The position numbers were made by a program, and so were the translations under genes. The notes under the pieces are model-generated. The model made no database searches. It was not told the origin of the DNA and saw nothing but the letters and a program-made list of their open reading frames with translations. From contig NZ_CP015283.1 in NCBI RefSeq assembly GCF_002094975.1, forward strand, positions 977,501-1,041,500: a DNA stretch of 64,000 nucleotides, read 5' to 3'. Shown in pieces: positions 18,201 through 26,323 of the stretch (position 1 is the stretch's first letter; every line of letters starts with the position of its first letter). The stretch is from Streptococcus salivarius (GTDB taxonomy: Bacteria; Bacillota; Bacilli; Lactobacillales; Streptococcaceae).

Positions 18201-18852
18201 TCGTGCGTCAATCAAAGCGGAAGCTAAGGTTTCAAGCCCAGAGTTGGCCTACTATGACAAGGGGATGAGTGTTAACTACGATAAGGTTCTCACAGCCGAT
18301 GGCCGTCAATGGCTTTCATATGTAACAGCAAGTGGTAAACGTCGTTATGTTGATATTGCAGCGGCCAAGGCAGAAGCTAAGCCAGAAACAAAACCAGTTG
18401 CGAAACCAGCGAATAACCCAAGTCTCCCAGAATCAGGCACTTATACTTTCACAGGTCGTGCGTCAATTAAGGCAGAAGCTAAGGTTTCAAGTCCAGAGTT
18501 GGCCTACTATGACAAGGGTATGAGTGTTAACTACGATAAGGTTCTCACAGCCGATGGCCGTCAATGGCTTTCATACGTGACAGCAAGTGGTAACCGTCGT
18601 TATGTTGATATTGCAGTAGCTAAGACAGAAGTAAGTCAACCAGCCGCAAAACCAAGTCTCCCAGAATCAGGTCGTTATACCTTCACAGGTCGTGCGTCAA
18701 TCAAGGCAGAAGCTAAGGTTTCAAGTCCAGAGTTAGCCTACTATGACAAGGGCATGAGTGTTAACTATGACAAAGTTTTGACAGCTGATGGCCACACATG
18801 GCTTTCATATGTGGCAGCGAGTGGCAACCGTCGTTATGTTGATATTGCTTAA
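15286..18852 (+). CDS. YSIRK-type cell-wall protein with eight SH3b domains and a VanY-like DD-carboxypeptidase
   Basis: This 1188-aa secreted protein starts with a YSIRK-type signal peptide (RFSIRKYSFGAASVLLG). Five SH3b-like domains (about 165-638) are separated by Pro/Lys/Thr-rich linkers. A GBS-Bsp-like domain follows (about 658-755), then a peptidase M15/VanY domain (about 775-941) with the zinc and catalytic motifs SEHQTGLVFD and EAWHIRY, and three near-identical SH3b domains (about 965-1188). It should trim D-Ala-D-Ala ends of peptidoglycan stems while bound to the wall by SH3b modules. No LPXTG signal is present. I chose the ATG at 15286, with GAGAG upstream, over the GTG at 15238. 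Promoter C predicts LytTR control. Confidence 0.85.
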   Translation: MKREKFLHEQQRFSIRKYSFGAASVLLGASLVFAGQALADEHHEVSTPSDASLRAISDSDAVTAADIFSGVATDGAASSEKASQVSTTSQTASETATSEATSEVSASTSQVADKTSESTVASSEATSGTNTSSETATNFDVSALTRAAVNTSLVSQPATTTASDLPSQGTYVYKERTEVKNQPKVSAKAEFYVNPGDSVFYDQVVTADGYQWISYKSYSGVRRYAPVKPVAAGSGNGNSGNGDGKPSNGAQATTGALNIPATGTYYFTRDTNIKKEPKADLKPTFVFGKGDHVIYDKVLTADNHQWISYLGYDYVRYYADIATLTPAKAETPTVKPTETNQAKPETTGAEKLPASGTYNVTRSLNVKNEPKASADTLYTLEKGYKVNYDKVLTADNHQWISYISYSGTRRYVDIAALKTTESKPVAPKDGVKPAPKPELTPEKTTDNSEVTEVLEIPDKGTYHFKKTANVKSEPKVSSKTEFTFENGDSLSYDKVMLADGHQWISYKSFSGARRYVDIAKVEVSQDKAGTTTSESDLKPNQPVASENVKPVDNKPMETKPVDKPAEKPAVTGADKLPSSGRYNFTKTVDVKDEPKVSAKTEFVFMNGDSVFYDKVLTADNHQWISYVSYSGKRRYVDVATVKVTTNKPVESKPTENKLTGKLNIENMTENGFDVVITEVSGAGKAIQEVLVPVWSDKDGQDDLKWPSASKQADGSYKTHVSISDHKNNRGDYTVHLYYKIDGKLQGVGGTHTSVPVLQDLSHQLTNNGSYYSVRGKYDDIIIVNKKHGLSKDYNPGENPTAKAAFVRLRDDMINQGLNVGRSYSGFRSYDYQKTLYDNYVSRDGQATADRYSARPGYSEHQTGLVFDLTDKSGNLLEDSRASQWLKDNAHNYGFIVRFQAGKEASTGYMPEAWHIRYVGKEAKDIHDSGLSLEEYFGIEGGDYAASSKPAESKPATTGAINLPATGTYTFTGRASIKAEAKVSSPELAYYDKGMSVNYDKVLTADGRQWLSYVTASGKRRYVDIAAAKAEAKPETKPVAKPANNPSLPESGTYTFTGRASIKAEAKVSSPELAYYDKGMSVNYDKVLTADGRQWLSYVTASGNRRYVDIAVAKTEVSQPAAKPSLPESGRYTFTGRASIKAEAKVSSPELAYYDKGMSVNYDKVLTADGHTWLSYVAASGNRRYVDIA
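18181..18852 (+). repeat. Three near-identical SH3b-coding repeats
   Basis: Three units starting near 18181, 18437 and 18668 encode almost the same SH3b module (TGRASIKAEAKVSSPELAYY), separated by Pro/Lys/Ala linkers. They form a recombination-prone 3' end. Confidence 0.85.
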
Positions 18853-18867
18853 TGAAGTAATGAATCA

Positions 18868-18894
18868 GGTTGGACAATGTGTCCAGCCTTTTTT
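18868..18894 (+). terminator. Rho-independent terminator
   Basis: GGTTGGACA (18868-18876) pairs with TGTCCAGCC (18880-18888), followed by six T. Confidence 0.9.
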
Positions 18895-18984
18895 GATAGC
18901 CTTTCTTTATCATGAGATTGAATTTTTCAATTTTTGTGACGTCTTTTGGAGTGCTATAATGGTTAATATAGAATCGAGGTTACT

Positions 18985-19767
18985 ATGAAAATTGCATTGG
19001 TACAGATGGATGTTGCTCACGGAAAGCCTGTGGAAAATAAAAAGCACGTGAAAGAGATGTTGGAGAGGGCACTTAGCGAAAAGCCTGACGTCATTGTGCT
19101 ACCTGAAATGTGGAATACTGGCTATGCTTTAGATGAACTGGATGGGCTTGCAGATAAGGAAGGTTTGGACTCTCAAGAAATCTTGTCTCATTTTGCTAGG
19201 AAACATGCTGTGGCTATTATCGGAGGGTCCGTTGCTATTGAGAAGGACGGCAAATTCTACAACACGACCTACGTCTACAATAAGTCTGGGGACCTAATCA
19301 ATACCTATAGCAAGGTCCATCTCTTTGGCCTCATGGCAGAGGACCAGTATATGTCTGCAGGGTCTTCGGAGTCTGTATTTGAGCTTGATGGTGTGACAGC
19401 TACTAGTGTCATTTGTTATGATATTCGTTTTCCTGAATGGGTGCGAACACAGATGGCACAAGGAGCCAAGGTACTTTTTGTGGTAGCGCAGTGGCCAGAA
19501 CCTCGTGTGCAACAATGGGAGATTTTGTTAAAGGCGCGTGCGGTTGAAAATCAAGCTTTTGTAGTTGCGGTTAATCGTGTCGGAACAGGACCAGACGATG
19601 TCTTTTCAGGGCATTCTATGGTTATCGATCCACTTGGAAATGTGGTCTTGCAATCCAAGGAGCATGAGGAGGGCATTTTTACGGCCGATATTAATCTTGA
19701 AGAGGTAGATAAGGTTCGAGGTCAGATTCCTGTTTTTGAGGATCGTCGCACGGACTTGTATCATTAA
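18985..19767 (+). CDS. Omega-amidase / carbon-nitrogen hydrolase (MtnU/YafV-like)
   Basis: This 260-aa nitrilase-superfamily enzyme shows the Glu-Lys-Cys triad in context: LPEMWNTGY, KVHLFG and ICYDIRFPE. The family deaminates 2-oxoglutaramate or 2-oxosuccinamate, the keto products of glutamine-dependent transaminases, and is linked to methionine salvage (MtnU) in Bacillus. It is followed 9 bases later by a PLP aminotransferase gene, the same functional pair as mtnU-mtnE. A promoter with TATAAT lies near 18954, and GAGG 7 bases before the ATG. Cytoplasmic; the substrate is inferred from family and context. Confidence 0.85.
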   Translation: MKIALVQMDVAHGKPVENKKHVKEMLERALSEKPDVIVLPEMWNTGYALDELDGLADKEGLDSQEILSHFARKHAVAIIGGSVAIEKDGKFYNTTYVYNKSGDLINTYSKVHLFGLMAEDQYMSAGSSESVFELDGVTATSVICYDIRFPEWVRTQMAQGAKVLFVVAQWPEPRVQQWEILLKARAVENQAFVVAVNRVGTGPDDVFSGHSMVIDPLGNVVLQSKEHEEGIFTADINLEEVDKVRGQIPVFEDRRTDLYH

Positions 19768-19776
19768 GGAGCGTTT

Positions 19777-20958
19777 ATGTTATTTGAAGAATCGGACTTA
19801 TTGAAGGCATTGCCAGAACAGTTTTTTGCAGGTTTGGTTGCTAAGGTTAATGCCAAGGTGGCGGAAGGAGCAGATGTGATCAATCTTGGTCAGGGCAATC
19901 CCGACCAACCGACCTATGACCATATTGTTGAGGCGCTGTGCCTTTCAGCGAAAAATCCTGCTAGCCATAAGTATTCACAGTTTCGAGGCAATCGTCCTTT
20001 TAAGGAAGCAGCTGCTAGTTTTTACGAAAAACATTATGGGGTTGATTTGGATGCAGAGCGTGAGATTTGTGTCATGGGTGGAGCTAAAATTGGACTAGTG
20101 GAATTGCCCCTAGCTTTGATGAATCCTGGCGACCTTCTGCTCTTGCCTGACCCAGGTTATCCAGATTACTTGTCAGGAGTGAGTCTAGGACGTGTAGCTT
20201 ATGAGACCTTTCCTTTGACGGCTGAAAATGATTTTTTGCCAGATCTGGATGCCATTCCTGAGGAGACCGCTCGGCGTGCTAAGTTTATCTATATCAATTA
20301 TCCGAATAATCCGACGGGGGCTGTGGCGACTAAGGCTTTTTATGAAAAGTTAGTTGCTTGGGCGAAGACCTACGAAGTAGGAGTGGTGAGTGATTTGGCT
20401 TACGGAGCTTTGGGTTATCAGGGCTATGAGAATCCTAGCTTTTTATCAACGCCTGGTGCTAAAGATGTGGGCATTGAGTTCTATACTTTCTCGAAAACCT
20501 TCAATATGGCTGGTTGGCGTTTGGCCTTTGCAGCTGGGAATGACCAGATGATTGAAGCCTTAAATCTGATTCAAGACCATCTTTTTGTGGGAATCTTTCC
20601 TGCCTTGCAGGAGGCTGGGATTGCAGCTCTCTTAGACCCTAAATCTGAGGAGGCTGTTGCTCAACTGAATGCGACTTATGATAGCCGTCGAGATGCTTTT
20701 GTCCAGGCAGCTGCTAAGATTGGCTGGCAGGCCTTTCCATCCAGAGGTTCTTTCTATGCTTGGATGCCTGTGCCAGAGGGGTACACCAGTGAGAGTTTTG
20801 CGGATCTTTTACTTGAGAAGGTCCATGTTGCTGTGGCACCAGGTAAAGGATTTGGTCCTGCGGGTGATGCTTATGTTCGTATTGGGCTTTTGGTAGAGCC
20901 AGAGCGTCTGGTCGAAGCGGTCGATCGTATTGCCAACTTGCATTTATTTAATAACTAG
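19777..20958 (+). CDS. PLP-dependent aminotransferase (MtnE-like)
   Basis: This 393-aa class I/II aminotransferase has the substrate and PLP motifs expected: NLGQGNPDQPTYD near the N-terminus, NYPNNPTGA, and the PLP lysine in FSKTFNMAGWR. Pairing with the omega-amidase suggests a glutamine-type transaminase, for example making methionine from 4-methylthio-2-oxobutyrate (MtnE). GGAGCG lies just before the ATG, and the gap to the upstream gene is 9 bases, so the two form one operon ending in a terminator. The exact amino donor and acceptor cannot be read from the sequence. Confidence 0.85.
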   Translation: MLFEESDLLKALPEQFFAGLVAKVNAKVAEGADVINLGQGNPDQPTYDHIVEALCLSAKNPASHKYSQFRGNRPFKEAAASFYEKHYGVDLDAEREICVMGGAKIGLVELPLALMNPGDLLLLPDPGYPDYLSGVSLGRVAYETFPLTAENDFLPDLDAIPEETARRAKFIYINYPNNPTGAVATKAFYEKLVAWAKTYEVGVVSDLAYGALGYQGYENPSFLSTPGAKDVGIEFYTFSKTFNMAGWRLAFAAGNDQMIEALNLIQDHLFVGIFPALQEAGIAALLDPKSEEAVAQLNATYDSRRDAFVQAAAKIGWQAFPSRGSFYAWMPVPEGYTSESFADLLLEKVHVAVAPGKGFGPAGDAYVRIGLLVEPERLVEAVDRIANLHLFNN

Positions 20959-20972
20959 ATAGCATTCGTGAA

Positions 20973-21006
20973 AACAAGTAGTTGAAAAAGACTGCTTGTT
21001 TTTTTC
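20973..21006 (+). terminator. Rho-independent terminator
   Basis: AACAAGTAGT (20973-20982) pairs with ACTGCTTGTT (20991-21000) and is followed by T residues. Confidence 0.85.
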
Positions 21007-21026
21007 ATATTAATTTCAGTTTTTCC

Positions 21027-21072
21027 TTGACAAATGAATAAAAATACAATAAACTTGTTACATATTTATTCA
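21027..21072 (+). promoter_or_regulatory. arg operon promoter with two ARG boxes
   Basis: TTGACA (21027-21032) is 17 bases from TAAACT (21050-21055). Two ARG-box-like palindromes flank the -10: TGAATAAAAATACA (21035-21048) and TACATATTTATTCA (21059-21072). An ArgR-type repressor bound there would block RNA polymerase when arginine is plentiful. Confidence 0.75.
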
Positions 21073-21087
21073 AAAAGGAGTGCATAA

Positions 21088-22110
21088 ATGAAAGTTTCAA
21101 TCGTTGGTATCACTGGTTATAGTGGTTTAGAGTTAGTTAAAATTTTGAATAATCATAAAAAAGTGGAACTTGTTTCTATTCACGCAACCAAGGAAGTGGG
21201 CCGACGATTGTCTGATGTGTATCCCTATCTGACAGATGTTTGTGACTTAGATATTGAAGCTTATGATGCGGAAAAGATTATGAAAAAGGCGGATTTGGTT
21301 TTCTTTGCCACACCTTCAGGAGTTGCTAGTTCGCTTGCAGAGGAATTTGTTCAAGCTGATTTTCCTGTTATTGATTTATCTGGGGATCATCGCTTGCCGG
21401 CAGATGTTTATCAAGGATGGTATAAAAAATCACCTGCCAAGCAGAGTGTTTTGAATAAATTTACATACGCATTATCAGAATATACAGATGTGAAGGATAA
21501 GAAATTTATCGCCAATCCTGGATGCTATGCAACAGCGACGGAGCTGGCCCTGATTCCTTTGGTTGCTTCTGGTCTGATTGAGACGGATAGTGTCATTGTG
21601 GATGCCAAGTCTGGTTTAACTGGTGCGGGTAAGGCTTTGAGCGAGTCTAGTCATTTTGTCAATGTTCACGATAATTACGTGACTTATAAACTCAATCATC
21701 ATCAGCATATTCCTGAGATTGTTCAATCCTTGCAGAACTTTAATCCGGAAATGCCTGAGATTCAGTTTTCAACGTCGCTTTTACCAGTTAATCGCGGAAT
21801 CATGGCTACGGTTTATTGTAAGTTGAAGAAGGACGTGACTGTAGCTGATGTGGCTTCAGCATTCACAAAGGCTTATAGCGATAAACCCTTTGTACGTGTT
21901 CAAGACAGCTTGCCAGAACTACACAACGTTATCGGATCGAATTTTACAGATATTGGATTTGCCTATAATGAAAAAACCAATGTTCTGACAGTTATTTCAG
22001 TCATTGATAATCTGCTTAAAGGAGCAGCTGGACAGGCAGTGCAAAATCTCAACCTCATGCAGGGGTGGGATGAGACGGAAGGTTTGCTTATGACACCGTC
22101 ATACTTGTAG
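21088..22110 (+). CDS. argC: N-acetyl-gamma-glutamyl-phosphate reductase
   Basis: This 340-aa cytoplasmic enzyme makes the third step of arginine/ornithine synthesis, the NADPH-dependent reduction of N-acetylglutamyl phosphate. The N-terminal Rossmann fold has [14 protein letters not shown], and the catalytic Cys lies in ANPGCYATA. It is the first gene of argC-argJ-argB-argD, the usual order for the acetyl-recycling pathway. AAGGAG lies 7 bases before the ATG, behind the ARG-box promoter. Confidence 0.97.
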   Translation: MKVSIVGITGYSGLELVKILNNHKKVELVSIHATKEVGRRLSDVYPYLTDVCDLDIEAYDAEKIMKKADLVFFATPSGVASSLAEEFVQADFPVIDLSGDHRLPADVYQGWYKKSPAKQSVLNKFTYALSEYTDVKDKKFIANPGCYATATELALIPLVASGLIETDSVIVDAKSGLTGAGKALSESSHFVNVHDNYVTYKLNHHQHIPEIVQSLQNFNPEMPEIQFSTSLLPVNRGIMATVYCKLKKDVTVADVASAFTKAYSDKPFVRVQDSLPELHNVIGSNFTDIGFAYNEKTNVLTVISVIDNLLKGAAGQAVQNLNLMQGWDETEGLLMTPSYL

Positions 22111-22139
22111 ATGTAAGCATAGAGTTAGGAGAAAAAAAT

Positions 22140-23333
22140 ATGAAAGTCATCGATGGAACAATTGCTAGTCCGCTGGGATTCTCAGCAGATGGGCTACATG
22201 CAGGATTTAAAAAGAGAAAAATGGATTTTGGTTGGATTGTCTCTGAAAAACCAGCCAGTGTGGCAGGAGTTTACACGACCAATAAGGTGATTGCAGCTCC
22301 TCTGATTGTGACCAAGACCTCCGTTAAAAAGGCTGGGAAAATGAAGGCTATCGTTGTTAACTCAGGTGTAGCCAATTCTTGTACAGGGACTCAAGGTTTG
22401 GAGGATGCTTACACCATGCAGGAGTTGACCGCTGAAAAGCTAGGTGTTGAACCAGATTTGGTTGGTGTAGCCTCTACAGGGATTATCGGTGAGTTGCTAC
22501 CAATGGATACTTTGAAAAATGGTCTTTCCAAGATAGTAGTTAATGGGAATGCTGATGATTTTGCCAAGGCGATTTTGACGACTGATACAGCGACTAAGAC
22601 CATTGCTGTGACGGAGACCTTTGGACGTGATGTGGTCACTATGGCTGGTGTCGCTAAGGGCTCAGGAATGATTCACCCTAATATGGCGACCATGCTTGGA
22701 TTTGTTACTTGTGATGCTAATATTTCTAGTGACACCCTGCAATTGGCCTTGAGCCAAAATGTGGAAAAGACCTTTAATCAGATTACAGTTGACGGAGATA
22801 CTTCAACCAATGATATGGTTCTTGTTATGTCAAATGGTTGCACGCTCAATGAAGAGATTCTGCCAGATACACCAGAATTCGATAAATTTTCGAAGATGCT
22901 GAATTTTGTGATGCAAGAGTTGGCTAAGAAAATTGCCAAGGACGGTGAAGGTGCTAATAAACTCATCCAAGTTGATGTGGTTAATGCCCCTAATGCCCTT
23001 GATGCACGTATGATGGCCAAATCCGTTGTCGGGTCAAGCCTGGTTAAAACGGCTATCTTTGGTGAAGATCCTAACTGGGGACGTATTTTAGCCGCTGTTG
23101 GCTACGCTGGTGTGGATGTTCCTGTGGATAATGTTGATATTATGCTTGGCGGTCTGCCAGTTATGTTGGCCTCTAGTCCTGTTTCCTTTGATGATGAAGA
23201 AATGAAAGACATCATGCATGATGATGAAGTTACTATAACGGTAGATCTTCATGCTGGTCATGAAAAAGGAACTGCATGGGGGTGTGATCTTTCCTACGAT
23301 TACGTTAAGATTAATGCCCTCTACCATACTTAA
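22140..23333 (+). CDS. argJ: Bifunctional ornithine acetyltransferase / N-acetylglutamate synthase
   Basis: This 397-aa enzyme transfers the acetyl group from N-acetylornithine to glutamate, so the acetyl group is recycled. It is made as a precursor that cuts itself before a threonine; the motif KGSGMIHPNMATMLGF holds that Thr (ATML). GVASTG near the N-terminus forms the oxyanion hole. AGGAG lies 9 bases before the ATG. Second gene of the operon, 29 bases after argC. Confidence 0.97.
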   Translation: MKVIDGTIASPLGFSADGLHAGFKKRKMDFGWIVSEKPASVAGVYTTNKVIAAPLIVTKTSVKKAGKMKAIVVNSGVANSCTGTQGLEDAYTMQELTAEKLGVEPDLVGVASTGIIGELLPMDTLKNGLSKIVVNGNADDFAKAILTTDTATKTIAVTETFGRDVVTMAGVAKGSGMIHPNMATMLGFVTCDANISSDTLQLALSQNVEKTFNQITVDGDTSTNDMVLVMSNGCTLNEEILPDTPEFDKFSKMLNFVMQELAKKIAKDGEGANKLIQVDVVNAPNALDARMMAKSVVGSSLVKTAIFGEDPNWGRILAAVGYAGVDVPVDNVDIMLGGLPVMLASSPVSFDDEEMKDIMHDDEVTITVDLHAGHEKGTAWGCDLSYDYVKINALYHT

Positions 23334-23359
23334 GTTATCTATGATAAAGGAGTTAACTG

Positions 23360-24097
23360 ATGACTACTGAATATATTGTAATCAAGATTGGTGGAGTAGC
23401 CAGTAAGCAGCTAACTCCTGAGATATTGACTAAACTGTCAGAATGGCAGCAGGCTGGTCAAAAAATTGTTATCGTTCATGGGGGCGGTTTTGCTATTAAT
23501 CAGCTGATGGAGGAGAATCATATTCCAATTCACAAGGTCAATGGTCTTCGTGTGACGGGTCAGTCAGATATGGCTTTGATCAAAGAAGCTTTGGTTGACA
23601 TGGTTGGGAAAAACTTAGCAGGTGAGTTGACTACTGCAGGTTTGCCAGCCTATCAGCTTGTAGATGAATTGTCAGACCTTGTTCATGCTGATTTCTTAGA
23701 TCAAGAGACCTATGGTTTTGTGGGTGAGGTCAAAAACATCACTAATCAAACCCTAGTGAGCCTCCTATCTCAAGGCAAACTTCCCTTGATTCCGAGTCTA
23801 GGCTATAGTGAGCAGGGGGATTTGCTCAATATTAATGCCGATTACCTTGCCAGAGCAGTGGCGATTAGTCTAGGTGCTAAAAAACTTATCCTTCTGACAG
23901 ATGTCAAGGGCGTTTTAGAAAATGGTCAGGTTTTGGAGCAGCTGAATTTTGTGGACGTTCAGAAAAAAATAGATTCAGGTGTGGTTACTGGAGGCATGAT
24001 TCCTAAAATTCAAAGTGCTGTTCAGACAGTTCAGGCTGGTGTCGAGCAGGTCATTATTGGTGATAACCTGACAGACGGTACCATAATCAAGGAGTAA
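23360..24097 (+). CDS. argB: Acetylglutamate kinase
   Basis: This 245-aa amino-acid kinase phosphorylates N-acetylglutamate. It has the nucleotide-binding start VIKIGGVAS, the HGGGFAIN loop and the LLTDVKGVL motif of the family. The family is usually the arginine-feedback point in cyclic pathways, but the N-terminal helix tied to arginine sensitivity in other bacteria is not evident here. AAGGAG lies about 8 bases before the start; third gene of the operon. Confidence 0.96.
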   Translation: MTTEYIVIKIGGVASKQLTPEILTKLSEWQQAGQKIVIVHGGGFAINQLMEENHIPIHKVNGLRVTGQSDMALIKEALVDMVGKNLAGELTTAGLPAYQLVDELSDLVHADFLDQETYGFVGEVKNITNQTLVSLLSQGKLPLIPSLGYSEQGDLLNINADYLARAVAISLGAKKLILLTDVKGVLENGQVLEQLNFVDVQKKIDSGVVTGGMIPKIQSAVQTVQAGVEQVIIGDNLTDGTIIKE

Positions 24098-24100
24098 GAG

Positions 24101-25231
24101 ATGACAAAATTATTTTCAAACTATAAGCGGGCAGCGATTGATTTTGCTTCGGCTCAGGGCAATTATTTGACGGATACAGATGGCAAGACCTACTTGGATT
24201 TTTCATCAGGTATTGGGGTAACCAATCTGGGTTACCATCCCCATGTCAATCAGGCTTTGACAGATCAGGTGGGCAAGATTTTGCACCAGCCTAATCTTTA
24301 TCACAATCAGTTGCAAGAAGATGTTGCTAACCTTTTAATTGGTGACAAGGACTATCTGGCCTTTTTCTGTAACAGTGGTGCAGAGGCCAATGAGGCAGCC
24401 ATCAAAATTGCCCGTAAGGCTTCGGGTAAACAAGAAATCATTACCTTCCAAAATTCCTTTCATGGTCGAACGTTTGGATCTATGTCTGCCACTGGTCAGG
24501 ATAAAATCAAACAAGGTTTTGGTGAAGGTGTTCCCCACTTTAGCTATGCTATTTTCAATGACATAGACAGTGTCAAGGCCCTAACCAGTGAAGAAACTGC
24601 AGCTATTATGCTGGAGTTGGTTCAAGGGGAATCAGGTGTGCAACCTGCGGATAAGGACTTCGTTAAGGCTTTGTCTGATTTTTGTAAGGAGACAGGTATT
24701 TACCTCATTGTAGATGAGGTTCAGACAGGAATTGGTCGTACTGGTAAGCTTTTTGCTTATGAGCACTACGATATTGAACCAGATATCTTTACTCTGGCCA
24801 AAGGCTTGGCAAATGGGGTACCAGTGGGTGCCATGCTTGCCAAGTCCTCTCTTGGGACAGCTTTTTCTTACGGAAGTCACGGTTCTACCTTTGGAGGAAA
24901 CAAACTGGCCATGGCGGCGGCCAAGGCTACGCTTGAAGTCATGTTGGCTCCAGGTTTTCTGGATACTACTCTTGAAAATGGGAACAAGCTACAAGAACAA
25001 TTGCAGGCAGCTTTATCTGATAAAGAGACGGTTACCACTGTACGTGGTTTGGGCTATATGATTGGGATTGAGACTACGGGCAATTTAGGAGAATTGGTCC
25101 AGGCAGCTAGAGATAAGGGTTTGATTGTCTTAACTGCTGGGACAACTGTGATTCGTCTTTTGCCACCAATCACCCTAAGTGATGCTGAAATCGAAAAGGG
25201 TGTGGCTATCCTATCAGAAATATTTGACTAG
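24101..25231 (+). CDS. argD: Acetylornithine aminotransferase
   Basis: This 376-aa class III PLP aminotransferase makes N-acetylornithine from its semialdehyde. Motifs seen are CNSGAEANEAAIK, SFHGRT, VDEVQTGIGRTG and the PLP lysine in TLAKGLANG. It begins 3 bases after argB and ends the operon at a bidirectional terminator. No argF, argG or argH gene lies in this window, so the later steps must be encoded elsewhere or be absent. Confidence 0.96.
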   Translation: MTKLFSNYKRAAIDFASAQGNYLTDTDGKTYLDFSSGIGVTNLGYHPHVNQALTDQVGKILHQPNLYHNQLQEDVANLLIGDKDYLAFFCNSGAEANEAAIKIARKASGKQEIITFQNSFHGRTFGSMSATGQDKIKQGFGEGVPHFSYAIFNDIDSVKALTSEETAAIMLELVQGESGVQPADKDFVKALSDFCKETGIYLIVDEVQTGIGRTGKLFAYEHYDIEPDIFTLAKGLANGVPVGAMLAKSSLGTAFSYGSHGSTFGGNKLAMAAAKATLEVMLAPGFLDTTLENGNKLQEQLQAALSDKETVTTVRGLGYMIGIETTGNLGELVQAARDKGLIVLTAGTTVIRLLPPITLSDAEIEKGVAILSEIFD

Positions 25232-25238
25232 AACATAA

Positions 25239-25268
25239 AAATCACTTGATTCTTGAATCAAGTGATTT
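25239..25268. terminator. Bidirectional terminator between argD and the deacetylase gene
   Basis: A perfect 13-bp stem, AAATCACTTGATT (25239-25251) with AATCAAGTGATTT (25256-25268), separates two convergent genes, with A and T runs on its sides. Confidence 0.88.
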
Positions 25269-25271
25269 CTT

Positions 25272-26150
25272 TTACTTATTGTCAGTAGCAATCTCGCTGA
25301 GAAGTCCTTTAGCTGTTGTTGTTGGCAGAATACGGACACGATTAAGTGAGAGGAGACCATCCTTGGCACTAGCTAGCCCTTCGTTAGTTGTCAGTCCTAA
25401 CTTGTATGTTTTCTTAGCTAGGTCCAGTGTCGTTTGATTGTAGCGACCTGATGGGTAGGCAATGGTATTGACCTTAGTATTGAGTTTGTTTTCAAGGAAG
25501 TCAATAGAATCCGTTAATTCAACCTTTTGTGTTGCCTTGTCAGTGGCTGATAAATCAGGGTGGTTAACCGTATGAGACTGGAAGCTCATGCCGTGCGCCA
25601 TCATTTCTTTCATCTGCTTGACGGTAAGATTTCCAGCATTTCCCTTCTTAACAAAGCCAGTGATCACATTGTTGGTCGCCTTAGCCTTGTATTTTTTGAG
25701 AATCGGATAGGCAATCGTATAGAAATCTTCGTTACCATCATCAAAGGTCAGCCAAACAACCTTCTTAGCAGGCAAGGCATTTTCGGTGAAGGCCTTATAG
25801 GCTTCTTCAGGCGTTAGGAAATAGTAGCCTGCCTTGGCCAAGGCCTTGATTTGTGCCTCGAAGAGGTCTGGGTCAACGATAAGGTTGGCGTTAGAAGCTT
25901 CAGATGGATCCATGACGTGTACGGCATGATACATCAGGATAGGGATTTGGACAGGCTCGTCATAGGTTTTCCATTTAGCTGTACTCGTAGATTGGCTTGT
26001 CTGGGTTCCTTTTTGGCTATTTCCAGACTGGCTTGGGCGGTTTAACATGAAAACTGCCAGTAAGCCAAGGAGGACTAGATTTAGTAAAAGCAGAAGAAGG
26101 TTCAGTTTCTTTCTGTTAGCGTTAGTTGATTTTTTCTTTTGAGAAGTCAT
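25272..26150 (-). CDS. Membrane-anchored polysaccharide deacetylase (NodB domain)
   Basis: This 292-aa protein has a Lys-rich N-terminus, one membrane helix (about 16-38) and a Ser/Thr-rich linker, then a NodB domain with the metal-site motifs TFDDGNED and SHTVNHPD. It faces outward and should deacetylate cell-wall glycan or a surface polysaccharide; the substrate (peptidoglycan GlcNAc, poly-GlcNAc or other) cannot be told from sequence. I chose the start at 26150 because GAAAGGGG lies just upstream of it; the other ATG at 26165 lacks a site. It stands alone on the minus strand. Confidence 0.85.
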   Translation of the reverse strand: MTSQKKKSTNANRKKLNLLLLLLNLVLLGLLAVFMLNRPSQSGNSQKGTQTSQSTSTAKWKTYDEPVQIPILMYHAVHVMDPSEASNANLIVDPDLFEAQIKALAKAGYYFLTPEEAYKAFTENALPAKKVVWLTFDDGNEDFYTIAYPILKKYKAKATNNVITGFVKKGNAGNLTVKQMKEMMAHGMSFQSHTVNHPDLSATDKATQKVELTDSIDFLENKLNTKVNTIAYPSGRYNQTTLDLAKKTYKLGLTTNEGLASAKDGLLSLNRVRILPTTTAKGLLSEIATDNK

Positions 26151-26323
26151 TGTATCCCCTTTCAAATAGGTCTAGCTATTATTCTAACAAAAATGGAGTG
26201 GAAATGCACAAAATTTTCAGTAAAAAAGAATACTTAGCTTCTTAAATGGCAACAATATTCTGTCAATTCCGATAGAAATATGGTACAATTAAAGAAATTT
26301 ATGTTTTTAAGGAGAAATCGTAA

